Source: Shinella kummerowiae
GTDB taxonomy: Bacteria; Pseudomonadota; Alphaproteobacteria; Rhizobiales; Rhizobiaceae
Direction of reading: 5' to 3'
DNA: 64,000 nt
NCBI RefSeq assembly: GCF_009827055.1
Contig: NZ_WUMK01000003.1
Location: 558,001 to 622,000, forward strand
Shown here in pieces: positions 33,187-41,458 of the stretch (position 1 is its first letter; every line of letters starts with the position of its first letter). The notes under the pieces are model-generated. The model saw only the letters and a program-made list of their open reading frames with translations, had not been told where the DNA came from and made no database searches. Both the position numbers and the translations under genes were made by a program.

Positions 33187-34548
33187 TCAGCCGTGGTCCG
33201 AATGTTTCGGCGTGAGCTTCGTCTTCGCATCCTTGGCCTTGGGGATATCCGGTAGCGCGCCCGTCCATTCCCAGGCCTGCGTGCCGGGCGGGTTTTCGTA
33301 CCAGCCCGGATCGCTGTAATCGCCCGCGGAGATGCCTTCGCGGACCTTCACAACGGAAAACATGCCGCCCATTTCGATGGGGCCGTGCGGTCCCCATCCC
33401 GTCATCATGGGAATGGTGTTTTCCGGTATTTCCATCGACATCTCGCCCATGTCCGCCATGCCGGCGGTGCCCATGGGCATGTATTCGGGACGGAACTGCC
33501 TGATCTTCTTGGCGACCTCCTTCTTGTCGACGCCAATGAAGGTCGGAATGTCGTGACCCATGGCGTTCATGGTGTGGTGGGATTTGTGGCAATGGATCGC
33601 CCAGTCGCCGACATATTTGGCGTCGAACTCATAGGCCCGCATTGCTCCGACCGGGATGTCGATACTGACCTCCGGCCAGCGCGCTTCTGGCCGCACCCAG
33701 CCGCCATCCGTGCACGTCACCTCGAAGTCGTAGCCATGCATGTGGATGGGATGGTTCGTCATCGTCAGATTGCCGACGCGCACACGAACCTTGTCGTTCT
33801 TGGAAACCACCAGCGGGTCGATGCCCGGGAACACACGGCTGTTCCAGGTCCACAGGTTGAAGTCGGTCATTTCCATGATGCGCGGCACATAGGTGCCGGG
33901 ATCGATGTCGTAGGCGCTGAGCAGGAACACGAAGTCGCGGTCGACCGGCATGAATTTTGGGTCCTTCGGATGGACGACGAAGAAGCCCATCATGCCCATC
34001 GCCATCTGGACCATTTCGTCCGAATGCGGGTGGTACATGAAGGTGCCGGACTTGATGACATCGAACTCGTAGACGAATGTCTTGCCGACCGGGATATGCG
34101 GCTGCGACAGGCCGCCGACGCCATCCATGCCTGACGGCAGGATCATGCCGTGCCAATGGATCGTCGTGTGCTCCGGCAGCTTGTTCGTCACGAAAATACG
34201 AACCCGATCGCCTTCGACCACCTCGATGGTCGGTCCCGGGGACTGACCGTTATAGCCCCAAAGATAGGCCGTCATACCTTCGGCCATCTCGCGCTCGACG
34301 GGCTCGGCAACAAGGTGGAACTCCTTCACGTCGCCGTTCATGCGATGGGGAAGCGTCCAGCCGTTCAGGGTGACGACCGGCGTGTAGTCCGGCCCTGTGG
34401 TCGGACGGACCGGAGTCTGGGTGGCTGCCGTGTCCATGATCGCGGCTTCCGGCAATCCCATATTGGAGGTCTGCCCCCAGGCGGTGGAGGAGACGAGCGC
34501 CGCACTGGCAGCGCCGGCGCCAAGAAATTGTCTTCTGTTGAACATCAT
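33187..34548 (-). CDS. Tat-exported multicopper oxidase
   Basis: Periplasmic copper oxidase of 453 residues. The Tat signal begins NRRQFLGAGAASAAL. Copper ligand blocks are IHWHG, YHPHSDE, HPIHMHG and IHCHKSHHTMNAMGH, which supply the type 1, 2 and 3 sites. The C-terminus is methionine-rich (MPMGTAGMADMGEMSM), common in copper-tolerance oxidases. The ATGATG start at 34548 follows AAAGGAAACG. It is flanked by a TolC-like gene and a cupredoxin gene. The expected function is oxidation of Cu(I) to less toxic Cu(II) in the periplasm. Confidence 0.9.
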   Translation of the reverse strand: MMFNRRQFLGAGAASAALVSSTAWGQTSNMGLPEAAIMDTAATQTPVRPTTGPDYTPVVTLNGWTLPHRMNGDVKEFHLVAEPVEREMAEGMTAYLWGYNGQSPGPTIEVVEGDRVRIFVTNKLPEHTTIHWHGMILPSGMDGVGGLSQPHIPVGKTFVYEFDVIKSGTFMYHPHSDEMVQMAMGMMGFFVVHPKDPKFMPVDRDFVFLLSAYDIDPGTYVPRIMEMTDFNLWTWNSRVFPGIDPLVVSKNDKVRVRVGNLTMTNHPIHMHGYDFEVTCTDGGWVRPEARWPEVSIDIPVGAMRAYEFDAKYVGDWAIHCHKSHHTMNAMGHDIPTFIGVDKKEVAKKIRQFRPEYMPMGTAGMADMGEMSMEIPENTIPMMTGWGPHGPIEMGGMFSVVKVREGISAGDYSDPGWYENPPGTQAWEWTGALPDIPKAKDAKTKLTPKHSDHG

Positions 34549-34558
34549 CGTTTCCTTT

Positions 34559-36022
34559 TCAGTGACCGCCGCTTTCGGCGTCCTCGGCCGATGCGACCTC
34601 GGCTTCCGCCACGGCCGACCCGGTGCTGCCGCCATAGATGACGGGAGCAAGGTTCGCTTCGGCGAGCCAGAAATCGCGCTTGGCGTTGACGGCGAGAATG
34701 GTGGAGTCGATCTTGTCGCGGGTATCCGCGATCAGCTCGAACGTGCTGGTGATCATACCGTTGTAGGTGAGGAGGGACTGCTCCTCGATGGCACTGCGCA
34801 GTGGCAGGACGCTGTTGCGATAGTGCCGCGCGATGTCATAGGTCGAGCGGTATGCCACGTAGCCGGAGCGCGCCTCGGAGCGAACGTTGACGGCCTTTTC
34901 CGCAAGCTGGTTGGCGGCCCGCATATAGGCGAGTTCACCCTTGCGCATGCGCGCCTGGCCGGAATCGAAGATCGGTATCGTGAACTCGAGGGATGCGGTC
35001 TTCGAGATGTTGCGATGGATCTTTCCATCCTCGCGTTCCCGCTCCTGTTCCAGCGTGCCGACCAGCTCGATATCGGTGACGAACCGGGTGGCATCCTCCA
35101 GCTTGTAGGACTGCGCTGTCGCGTCGAGTTCCAGGCGCGAGACCTGAAGGTCCATGCGTTTGTGGATCGCTTCGGCCTCGATATCGTCCCGCTTGATCAG
35201 GGTCTTCGGCAACGAAGGCAAGCGGTTGGGAACCTGGAAGGCGATATCGGCCCCGGACAGGCCCATCAACCGGACCAACTCTTCCTTCGCCAGCTTTGCC
35301 GCCAGCCGTGCCTTGGCGGTTTCACCGGTGAGCTCGGCGTAGAAGACATGCTCACGCGCCTGATCGCCCTTGGTCATCGATCCGGCTTCGCCGATCTTCT
35401 TGGCGAGTTCGGATGCGGAGTCGGCAGCGATCTTCGCCTGGTTGAGATAGCCGACGTTCTCCCAGGCCGCCACGGCATTGATCCAGGCGCGGCGGGTTTC
35501 CGACGCAAGCGAGATCGTCGCCAGGGCTGCATTCAACTGGGCCTGCCGGAAGCGGGTATCGGCGAGCTTGATGTCCTTGTCATAGGTCGCCAGGGCCAGG
35601 ATGTTGGTGGCAATCGCTCCTTCAAGAACCCGATATGCCTCGAGGCCCGGCGTGCCGATGCCGGAAAGCCCGACCGAAAATTTCGGAAGAACGGAAAGCT
35701 GCGTCTGCCATGCGTCGGCGGCGCTATCGCCGAGGTCGGCGTAGGCGGCCTGCAGCCCCTTGTTGTTCAGGAGCGCAACCTGAACCGCCGTTTCCACGTC
35801 GATGGTCTTTTTCGCCATCAGCGCATTCACGCGTTCACGGATTTGCTCGGCCTGCTGGCGGTTCTGGACCCAGACCGTCTGCTTGCCGGTTGCTTCAGCA
35901 CTCCTTGCGGAGGCGTTGGCGAAGCCCGCATCCTTGGCGGAATAGCCGGCGCTGACGCAGCCGGTTGCGAAAACGGGAAGGACGAAGGCCGAGATCAGTT
36001 TGATTTTTAACGACGCCATCAT
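34559..36022 (-). CDS. TolC-family outer membrane lipoprotein
   Basis: Outer-membrane efflux duct subunit of 487 residues. The N-terminal helix ends with the lipobox-like FATGC, so it is probably lipid-anchored at about Cys17. Long alanine/leucine-rich helices with heptads follow (DVETAVQVALLNNKGLQAAY, LEFTIPIFDSGQARMRKGEL, LLTYNGMITSTFELIADTRD), the OEP pattern. It is preceded by a small lipoprotein gene, whose stop overlaps its start, and followed by the multicopper oxidase. No RND pump or fusion protein is in the operon, so it may serve a pump encoded elsewhere. Confidence 0.88.
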   Translation of the reverse strand: MMASLKIKLISAFVLPVFATGCVSAGYSAKDAGFANASARSAEATGKQTVWVQNRQQAEQIRERVNALMAKKTIDVETAVQVALLNNKGLQAAYADLGDSAADAWQTQLSVLPKFSVGLSGIGTPGLEAYRVLEGAIATNILALATYDKDIKLADTRFRQAQLNAALATISLASETRRAWINAVAAWENVGYLNQAKIAADSASELAKKIGEAGSMTKGDQAREHVFYAELTGETAKARLAAKLAKEELVRLMGLSGADIAFQVPNRLPSLPKTLIKRDDIEAEAIHKRMDLQVSRLELDATAQSYKLEDATRFVTDIELVGTLEQEREREDGKIHRNISKTASLEFTIPIFDSGQARMRKGELAYMRAANQLAEKAVNVRSEARSGYVAYRSTYDIARHYRNSVLPLRSAIEEQSLLTYNGMITSTFELIADTRDKIDSTILAVNAKRDFWLAEANLAPVIYGGSTGSAVAEAEVASAEDAESGGH

Positions 36023-36240
36023 GCACCTCCATCCGGTGCCTGCGCATCGTTGAGATTGCGCCACGGCTTGGGATCGACAGGCATGCGATGCGAATAGGCG
36101 CCTGCGGGGTTCTTGTAGGCGATCGGGATTGTATCGATTGCCGTATCGGGATGATTGGCCGAGGCAACGACATCAGGCAGCGTGGATGCGCATCCGCTCA
36201 ACGCGAGCGGAATGGCAACCACCAGGAACACATGTTTCAT
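36019..36240 (-). CDS. Small lipoprotein upstream of the TolC gene
   Basis: Protein of 73 residues starting MKHVFLVVAIPLALSGCAST, a lipoprotein signal with Cys17. The mature part is short and proline-rich (IPIAYKNPAGAYSHRMPVDP) with no recognised domain. The ATG at 36240 follows GGATTTTCACC; an ORF extension of 12 codons upstream is less likely. The stop overlaps the TolC-like start. Its tight coupling suggests a role in assembling that outer-membrane protein or in copper binding, but this is inference. Confidence 0.7.
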   Translation of the reverse strand: MKHVFLVVAIPLALSGCASTLPDVVASANHPDTAIDTIPIAYKNPAGAYSHRMPVDPKPWRNLNDAQAPDGGA

Positions 36241-36327
36241 GGTGAAAATCCGAGAAATAGATGACGGGTGCGTCACGGCGCGAGATCGCGCACGGACACA
36301 GCAACACCCTCAAAGGGCAATCACTTC

Positions 36328-36723
36328 TCAGATATTGGGCGGCAGATGGAGGCTGGGCGCCAGGCCGACATAATGCGCGTCGTCGAGAAGCGCATGAACC
36401 AGTTCGAGGCGTGGATGGGTAAGTGCTAGCCCGCCACAATCGATGGCCGCGACACCACAGTAATCCTGACAGCAGGTGTTTTTCGAGCTTTTGGAGTCTG
36501 CGTGATCGTGCTGATCACCACCGTGATCCATGTCGGCGGTAGCCGCATGATCGCTGTCATGGGTCATGGAATGATCCATTTCGACCAGCATCGCTTCGCC
36601 CGGCAGATCCGGATGCATCGCGGCATTCACGGTGGACAGGCTATATCCTGCCAGTGACACAACGATCACCAGCCGAAAAAACAGCGCCACCGCTGAAGAT
36701 GCGAATCGCAACATTCCGCTCAT
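36328..36723 (-). CDS. CopL-like secreted Cys/His-rich protein
   Basis: Hypothetical protein of 131 residues. A hydrophobic segment (LFFRLVIVVSLAGYSLSTV) acts as a signal or anchor. The next part is rich in His, Asp and Met (MDHSMTHDSDHAA, MDHGGDQHDHADS), then CCQDYCG and a late Cys, which resemble metal ligands. The pattern recalls CopL-type copper regulatory proteins that end in PPIG; here the end is LPPNI. It is first of the minus-strand copper operon and probably binds copper; the function is not proven by sequence. Confidence 0.65.
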   Translation of the reverse strand: MSGMLRFASSAVALFFRLVIVVSLAGYSLSTVNAAMHPDLPGEAMLVEMDHSMTHDSDHAATADMDHGGDQHDHADSKSSKNTCCQDYCGVAAIDCGGLALTHPRLELVHALLDDAHYVGLAPSLHLPPNI

Positions 36724-36730
36724 ACCTATC

Positions 36731-36759
36731 TAGATCAATGGAGCCTTGAGAATTGTCAA
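36731..36759 (-). promoter_or_regulatory. Possible promoter of the copper operon
   Basis: On the minus strand TTGACA (36759-36754) and GATCTA (36736-36731) are spaced 17 bases apart. The predicted start falls almost at the ATG at 36723, so either this promoter is leaderless or the true start is the downstream Met. Weak support. Confidence 0.35.
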
Positions 36760-36878
36760 CCGGCAAGCCTTCAGGCCAGGAGTTCGTGCCGCTGTGCGCA
36801 AGCACTGTCAGGCGCATCACTCCGCGGATCGCGTGCGCCCGGCAACCTGCAGGACGCCGGGCTTGCGCTCGCTTGCGA

Positions 36879-37148
36879 CTACCTGCGGTTCTTCTTCAGA
36901 TAGTCGGTCATCGGATCGATAGTGGACACGATGCCGTAACGGCTGTTCGTACGTTCGACTTTGCCATTGTCGAGCACACGGAAGCTGACATCGGGATCGG
37001 AGGATGAGGACGCCGTGTCGCCGGACGCACCATGTCCCTGCGTGATTTTCGAAATGGGCGAGGCGGTCTCGCTGAGGGTCGTATTGGCGAACGCGCCTGA
37101 TGTGACGGACATCACGACGATAAGCGCGACGGTGATTTTCTGCATCAT
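36879..37148 (-). CDS. Small secreted hypothetical protein
   Basis: Protein of 89 residues with a Sec signal peptide (MMQKITVALIVVMSVTSGAF, cleaved near FAN). The mature part is serine/threonine/aspartate-rich, with a late LDNGKVERTNSRYGIVSTID segment and no recognised family. The ATGATG start at 37148 follows AGGAATAG. It is divergent from the two-component system, with a perfect TACAAATTTGTA palindrome between them, so it may be a target of that system. The function is unknown. Confidence 0.6.
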   Translation of the reverse strand: MMQKITVALIVVMSVTSGAFANTTLSETASPISKITQGHGASGDTASSSSDPDVSFRVLDNGKVERTNSRYGIVSTIDPMTDYLKKNRR

Positions 37149-37228
37149 GATCTATTCCTCGTTTGTAGCTGCCACATGCAGCATCGAGACTTTGGACCAT
37201 GCGTTTTTCAGGCGCCTGTCGCGCACTA

Positions 37229-37240
37229 TACAAATTTGTA
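37229..37240. promoter_or_regulatory. Palindrome TACAAATTTGTA, candidate CopR/CusR box
   Basis: A perfect 12-base AT-rich palindrome between the divergent small secreted-protein gene and the response regulator gene. It resembles ACA..TGT cores of copper response regulator boxes. Confidence 0.5.
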
Positions 37241-37345
37241 AAACCGGACGGCGAGAACTTGCCGCAAGAATGCCCGATTTCAAAGCGCTGAAGATGAGAC
37301 TTGAACTGTCACCTGCGCTCGAAACCAAAGACGACGACTTCACGC

Positions 37346-38023
37346 ATGAAAATACTTCTTGTCGAAGACGATCAAACCACGGGATCCTATATTCAGAAGG
37401 GTCTCAGCACGGCTGGGCATGCCGTCGATTGGCTGCGGGATGGTCGCGATGCGCTCGCGGCGGGCCTCGATGTCGGATACGATGCGCTGGTCGTCGACCG
37501 GATGATCCCGGGGCTGGATGGCCTGAACCTCGTCAAAAGCCTGCGCGCCGCCTCGGTGCGAACGCCGGTCCTGTTTCTGACGGCGATGAGCAGCGTGGAC
37601 GACAGGGTGGAGGGGCTCGATGCGGGAGGCGACGACTACCTCGTAAAACCGTTTGCCTTTTCCGAGCTCACTGCCCGGATCAATGCTCTCGTTCGACGCC
37701 CACCCATGGCAACCGAAAGGACAAAGCTGCAGGTCGGCGACCTGGAAATGGACCTGGTCGCCAGAACGGCCTATCGCGATGGACAGCGCATCGATCTCCT
37801 GCCGCGCGAATTCTCGCTGCTCGAACTCTTGATGCGCAATGAAGGGCGGGTGCTGACAAAGACGATGTTTCTCGAAAAGATCTGGAACTTCAACTTCGAC
37901 CCGCAAAGCTCCGTGGTCGAGACACACATCAGCCGCCTTCGGGCGAAAATAGACAGGCCGTTCGCTACCCCCCTCCTGCACACCGTAAAAAACACCGGCT
38001 ATACGCTGCATGCCCGCAGGTAG
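37346..38023 (+). CDS. OmpR-type response regulator, CopR/CusR-like
   Basis: DNA-binding response regulator of 225 residues. The receiver domain (about 1-115) has MKILLVEDD, phosphoacceptor Asp51 in LVVDRMIPGLDG, FLTAMS and the YLVKPF lysine. The winged-helix output domain includes LEMDLVARTAYRDGQRIDLL and VVETHISRLRAKIDRPF. The start at 37346 is the MKILL methionine. The kinase start overlaps by 14 bases. The location beside copper genes suggests copper sensing, though other metals are possible. Confidence 0.9.
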   Translation: MKILLVEDDQTTGSYIQKGLSTAGHAVDWLRDGRDALAAGLDVGYDALVVDRMIPGLDGLNLVKSLRAASVRTPVLFLTAMSSVDDRVEGLDAGGDDYLVKPFAFSELTARINALVRRPPMATERTKLQVGDLEMDLVARTAYRDGQRIDLLPREFSLLELLMRNEGRVLTKTMFLEKIWNFNFDPQSSVVETHISRLRAKIDRPFATPLLHTVKNTGYTLHARR

Positions 38024-39398
38024 CCTTTTCAAAAGCACCGCTGTCCGGCTTGCGATCCTCTACATCGCTCTGTTCGTCATTGCCTACCTCCTCGCCAACA
38101 TTGCTGCCTACCAAATGGTGGTGCGGTTCCTCGACGAGCGGCTGAACGCCAGCGTCATGGAACGGTATCGCGAAATTACGACGGCCTATGAGGCGCGCGG
38201 CCTCGGCGGCGCTGTCCAGATGATCGAAAGCCACGGCCCCGCCATTCGGGGCCAGGAAACCATCTACACCTTGCGAAGGGCGGTGGGTGAACCGATTGCC
38301 GGCAATAGCGACCTATCCGACGTGCCCGAGGGATTTTCCACGCTGCGACCCGAAGACCAGAACGGGAGCGCGCCCCTCTACAAGCTGTTCAAGGGGTCAT
38401 TGGGTGACAATGACCTGATCGTCGGCATCAGCTATGACGACACGGACCGGCTGGCCCACATCGTCCTGACGAGCTTCGGATGGGCCACGGCCATTATCCT
38501 CGTCGTGGGAATGACAGGCGCCGCGATCCTGGCTTACCGGACGCGCGAGCGCATCATCGTCCTTTCCCAGACCGCACACGCGATAGGCCATGGCGCGCTC
38601 TCAAGGCGGCTGCCCGTTTCCTCCCGGATGGATGACATCGATATCCTTTCCAGCGAGGTCAACATCGCCCTGTCCCGCCTCGAGATGAGCGTCGTCGTCC
38701 TGAAACAGGTCAGTACCGATATCGCGCACGACCTGAAGACGCCGATCGGCCGCACGTTTCTGATGCTGGAGGATGCCCTGCAATCGGACGAGACCGATGC
38801 GATGAGGGATGGCATCGAAGCCGCCTTGGCGGAACTGGCCTCCATTGCAAAGACGTTCGACGCGCTGCTGCGGATCGCCCAGCTGGAATCGCAAAGCCGG
38901 ACCGCAAATTTCACGATTTTCGACCTGAAACCATTGGTCGACGACCTTTACGAAATCTACGACGCGACCGCCTCCGAAGCCGGCTATTCACTGACACTGG
39001 ACGGCACCACAGCCGCATGCTGGATCGAAGGTGACCCGGACCTGATCAGACAATTGATCGCAAATCTGCTGGCGAATGCGATGCGCCACACACCCGCCGG
39101 ATCGCAAATCGTGCTTAGCCTCTCCCATCGCTCCCGCCTCATCCACCTGAGCGTCGCCGACAACGGACCGGGTATTCCGCCCGAGGATCACGCACGCGTT
39201 TTCGACCGCTTCTACCGGGTCGAGAAAAGCAGAACGACGGCGGGCACAGGACTGGGTCTCAGTCTGGTGAAAGCGATAGCGGATCTCCACGGCGCAAGAA
39301 TGATGCTGTTCGACAATGCCCCAGGCCTACGTGTTGTCGCCGAATTCCCGGAGGCGAAGGCGGTAGACGGCAACGCCCCGGACAGGCAACCTGGCTAA
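38010..39398 (+). CDS. Sensor histidine kinase
   Basis: Membrane sensor kinase of 462 residues. It has two transmembrane helices (about 12-34 and 153-175) enclosing a periplasmic domain of 115-120 residues, then HAMP (about 178-230). The phosphoacceptor box is DIAHDLKTPI with His240. The ATPase domain includes NLLANAMRH, DNGPGIP and a GTGLGLSLV. It overlaps and partners the response regulator. The periplasmic domain is not obviously metal-binding: no Met/His cluster as in CusS is seen, so the ligand rests on context. Confidence 0.9.
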   Translation: MPAGSLFKSTAVRLAILYIALFVIAYLLANIAAYQMVVRFLDERLNASVMERYREITTAYEARGLGGAVQMIESHGPAIRGQETIYTLRRAVGEPIAGNSDLSDVPEGFSTLRPEDQNGSAPLYKLFKGSLGDNDLIVGISYDDTDRLAHIVLTSFGWATAIILVVGMTGAAILAYRTRERIIVLSQTAHAIGHGALSRRLPVSSRMDDIDILSSEVNIALSRLEMSVVVLKQVSTDIAHDLKTPIGRTFLMLEDALQSDETDAMRDGIEAALAELASIAKTFDALLRIAQLESQSRTANFTIFDLKPLVDDLYEIYDATASEAGYSLTLDGTTAACWIEGDPDLIRQLIANLLANAMRHTPAGSQIVLSLSHRSRLIHLSVADNGPGIPPEDHARVFDRFYRVEKSRTTAGTGLGLSLVKAIADLHGARMMLFDNAPGLRVVAEFPEAKAVDGNAPDRQPG

Positions 39399-39437
39399 AG
39401 GGCGGCGTAACAGCTTTTCGTAATTCGCTCGTCCACG

Positions 39438-40337
39438 CTACCGGGGTCCACGATAGCGCAGCGCATCGACGAACAGCTTGAAGGCGGCCGACGTGTGTCG
39501 GCGGCTGGGATAGTAGAGGTGGTATGCGGGTAGCGGCGGCGTCCATTCGCCAAGCACGCGCACAAGACGCCCGTTCTCCATATGCGCCTCGACCTGATCC
39601 AATGGCAGATAGGCGAGACCGAGGCCGGCGACCGCCGCGTCGAGGATGAGATCGATCGTATTGAAGATCAACGGTCCCTCTACCCGCACCCGCACCTCGC
39701 GACCGTCCTGGATGAGCCGCCAGGCATTCAACGTGTCCGACGTCGGCAGGCGCAGGTTGATGCAGCGGTGATCGATGAGCTGTTGGGGCTCTGATGGCGC
39801 GCCGTGCTTGCGCAGGTAATCGGGCGCGCCGACGATCGCCATGGGAATGTCGGGCGACATGCGCACGGCGATCATGTCTTTGGCTACCTGCTCGCCAAGC
39901 CGCACGCCCGCATCGAACCTGTCTGTCACCACATCGGCGAGGCCGTAATCAACTGTCAGTTCGACCGTGATGTCGGGATAGTCCGTCAGAAGCGGCTTCA
40001 GTGCCGGTGCAATGATGGTCTTGGCCGCGTGCTCCACGGTCGTGATGCGGACGAGGCCAGCCGGCTTGTCACGGAACTCGCTGAGATCGGCCATGCTCTG
40101 GTCGAGATCGCGTAGCATCGGCGAAAGCCGCTGGACGAGCCGCTCGCCCGCCTCGGTCGGCGCGACGCTGCGGGTGGTGCGGGCCAGCAGGCGAATGCCG
40201 ACCCGTTCCTCCAACCGCCGCACGATGCCGCTCAGCGCGGACTGGGAAAGCCCGAGCTTTGCGGCCGCTCGGGTAAAATTCCGCTCCTCGGCCACCACCA
40301 CGAAGGCGGTCAGGTCTGCCATTTCCTCGCGCCGCAT
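39438..40337 (-). CDS. LysR-family transcriptional regulator
   Basis: Regulator of 299 residues. The N-terminal HTH (MADLTAFVVVAEERNFTRAA, then LSQSALSGIVRRLEERVGIR) is the LysR DNA-binding domain; the rest is the LysR sensor domain (ITTVEHAAKTIIAPALKPLL). It reads away from two hydrolase genes. A perfect palindrome TATCACT/AGTGATA touches its start codon, with a further half-site near 40378, fitting autorepression and control of the hydrolases. The effector is unknown. Confidence 0.9.
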   Translation of the reverse strand: MRREEMADLTAFVVVAEERNFTRAAAKLGLSQSALSGIVRRLEERVGIRLLARTTRSVAPTEAGERLVQRLSPMLRDLDQSMADLSEFRDKPAGLVRITTVEHAAKTIIAPALKPLLTDYPDITVELTVDYGLADVVTDRFDAGVRLGEQVAKDMIAVRMSPDIPMAIVGAPDYLRKHGAPSEPQQLIDHRCINLRLPTSDTLNAWRLIQDGREVRVRVEGPLIFNTIDLILDAAVAGLGLAYLPLDQVEAHMENGRLVRVLGEWTPPLPAYHLYYPSRRHTSAAFKLFVDALRYRGPR

Positions 40338-40338
40338 T

Positions 40339-40354
40339 TATCACTCCAGTGATA
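40339..40354. promoter_or_regulatory. LysR-type palindrome
   Basis: TATCACT-CC-AGTGATA is perfectly symmetric and abuts the LysR start codon (40335-40337). A half-site AGTGATAGG occurs at 40379-40387 toward the hydrolase gene. Confidence 0.65.
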
Positions 40355-40460
40355 GGTTCAAGCAGTTCACTGCCATAGAGTGATAGGCGAGAGAGGCCTA
40401 TATTTCCAGTCATCCAAGCCGGAAAACATTTTCAACTCCGGCCAAACCGAGGAGACCACC

Positions 40461-41405
40461 ATGGGCAAGATCAGCTTTACCAACACCAACAACCCGGCCG
40501 TCACGCTCTCGGCCGTCATCAATTTCCCGGAAGGCTTTAGCGAAGCCGGTAGCTATCCGGCCGTCGTGGTTTCCCATCCGGGTGGCGGCGTGAAGGAGCA
40601 GACGGCAGGCACCTATGCCAAGAAACTCGCCGAAGCCGGCTTCGTCACCATCGCCTACGACGCCTCCTACCAGGGAGAATCCACCGGCGAGCCGCGCCAG
40701 CTGGAAAACCCCTATATCCGCACCGAAGATGTCAGTGCCGTCATCGACTACCTGACGACGCTGCCCTACATCGACCAGGAGCGCATCGGCGCCATGGGCA
40801 TCTGCGCCGGCGCCGGCTACACGGCCAATGCCGCCATCCAGGATCGCCGCATCAAGGCGGTCGGCACGGTCAGCGCCGTCAATATCGGGTCGATGTTCCG
40901 CAATGGCTGGGAAAATAACGTCGCCTCGATCGAGGCCCTGCCCTATGTCGTCGCCGGCTCGAATGCCCGCACCGCGGATGCCAAGGGTGGTGCAGCCGCC
41001 ATCATGCCGCTCGCCCCGATGAAGGAAGAAGACGCACCGAACGCCGAACTGCGCGAAGCCTGGGAATACTACCACACGCCCCGCGCGGAATGCGCCACGG
41101 CGCCCGGTTTCGCCACGCTGCGCAGCCTCAACCAGATCATCACCTACGACGCCTATCACATGGCCGACGTCTACCTCACCCAGCCGATCCTCTCGGTCGT
41201 CGGCTCGGCCGCCGGCAGCAAGTGGATGAGCGACGACCTGCTCGCCCGCGCCGCCAGCACGGACAAGGCCATGCACATCGTCGAGGGTGCGAACCACATG
41301 TCGCTCTATGACGGCAAGTCCTATGTCGACGAAGCCGTCTCCGTCCTCGCCCCCTTCTTCCGCGCAAAGCTTGCTGGCGAAGCCGCCCGCCAGGCCGCTG
41401 AATAA
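40461..41405 (+). CDS. Alpha/beta hydrolase with Cys nucleophile (YcjY/dienelactone hydrolase-like), copy 1
   Basis: Cytoplasmic alpha/beta hydrolase of 314 residues. The nucleophile elbow is GICAGAGY with Cys115, like the Cys of dienelactone hydrolases rather than Ser. SHPGGGVKEQTAG supplies an oxyanion-hole region, and the late EGANHMSLYD provides the catalytic His. The start ATG at 40461 follows GAGGAGACCACC. It is the first of two paralogues, and likely LysR-controlled. The substrate is unknown. Confidence 0.85.
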   Translation: MGKISFTNTNNPAVTLSAVINFPEGFSEAGSYPAVVVSHPGGGVKEQTAGTYAKKLAEAGFVTIAYDASYQGESTGEPRQLENPYIRTEDVSAVIDYLTTLPYIDQERIGAMGICAGAGYTANAAIQDRRIKAVGTVSAVNIGSMFRNGWENNVASIEALPYVVAGSNARTADAKGGAAAIMPLAPMKEEDAPNAELREAWEYYHTPRAECATAPGFATLRSLNQIITYDAYHMADVYLTQPILSVVGSAAGSKWMSDDLLARAASTDKAMHIVEGANHMSLYDGKSYVDEAVSVLAPFFRAKLAGEAARQAAE

Positions 41406-41458
41406 CCCATCCACACAGTCGGGCGACACACGGCCCCGGCCTCTCTTGGAGAAAAGAC

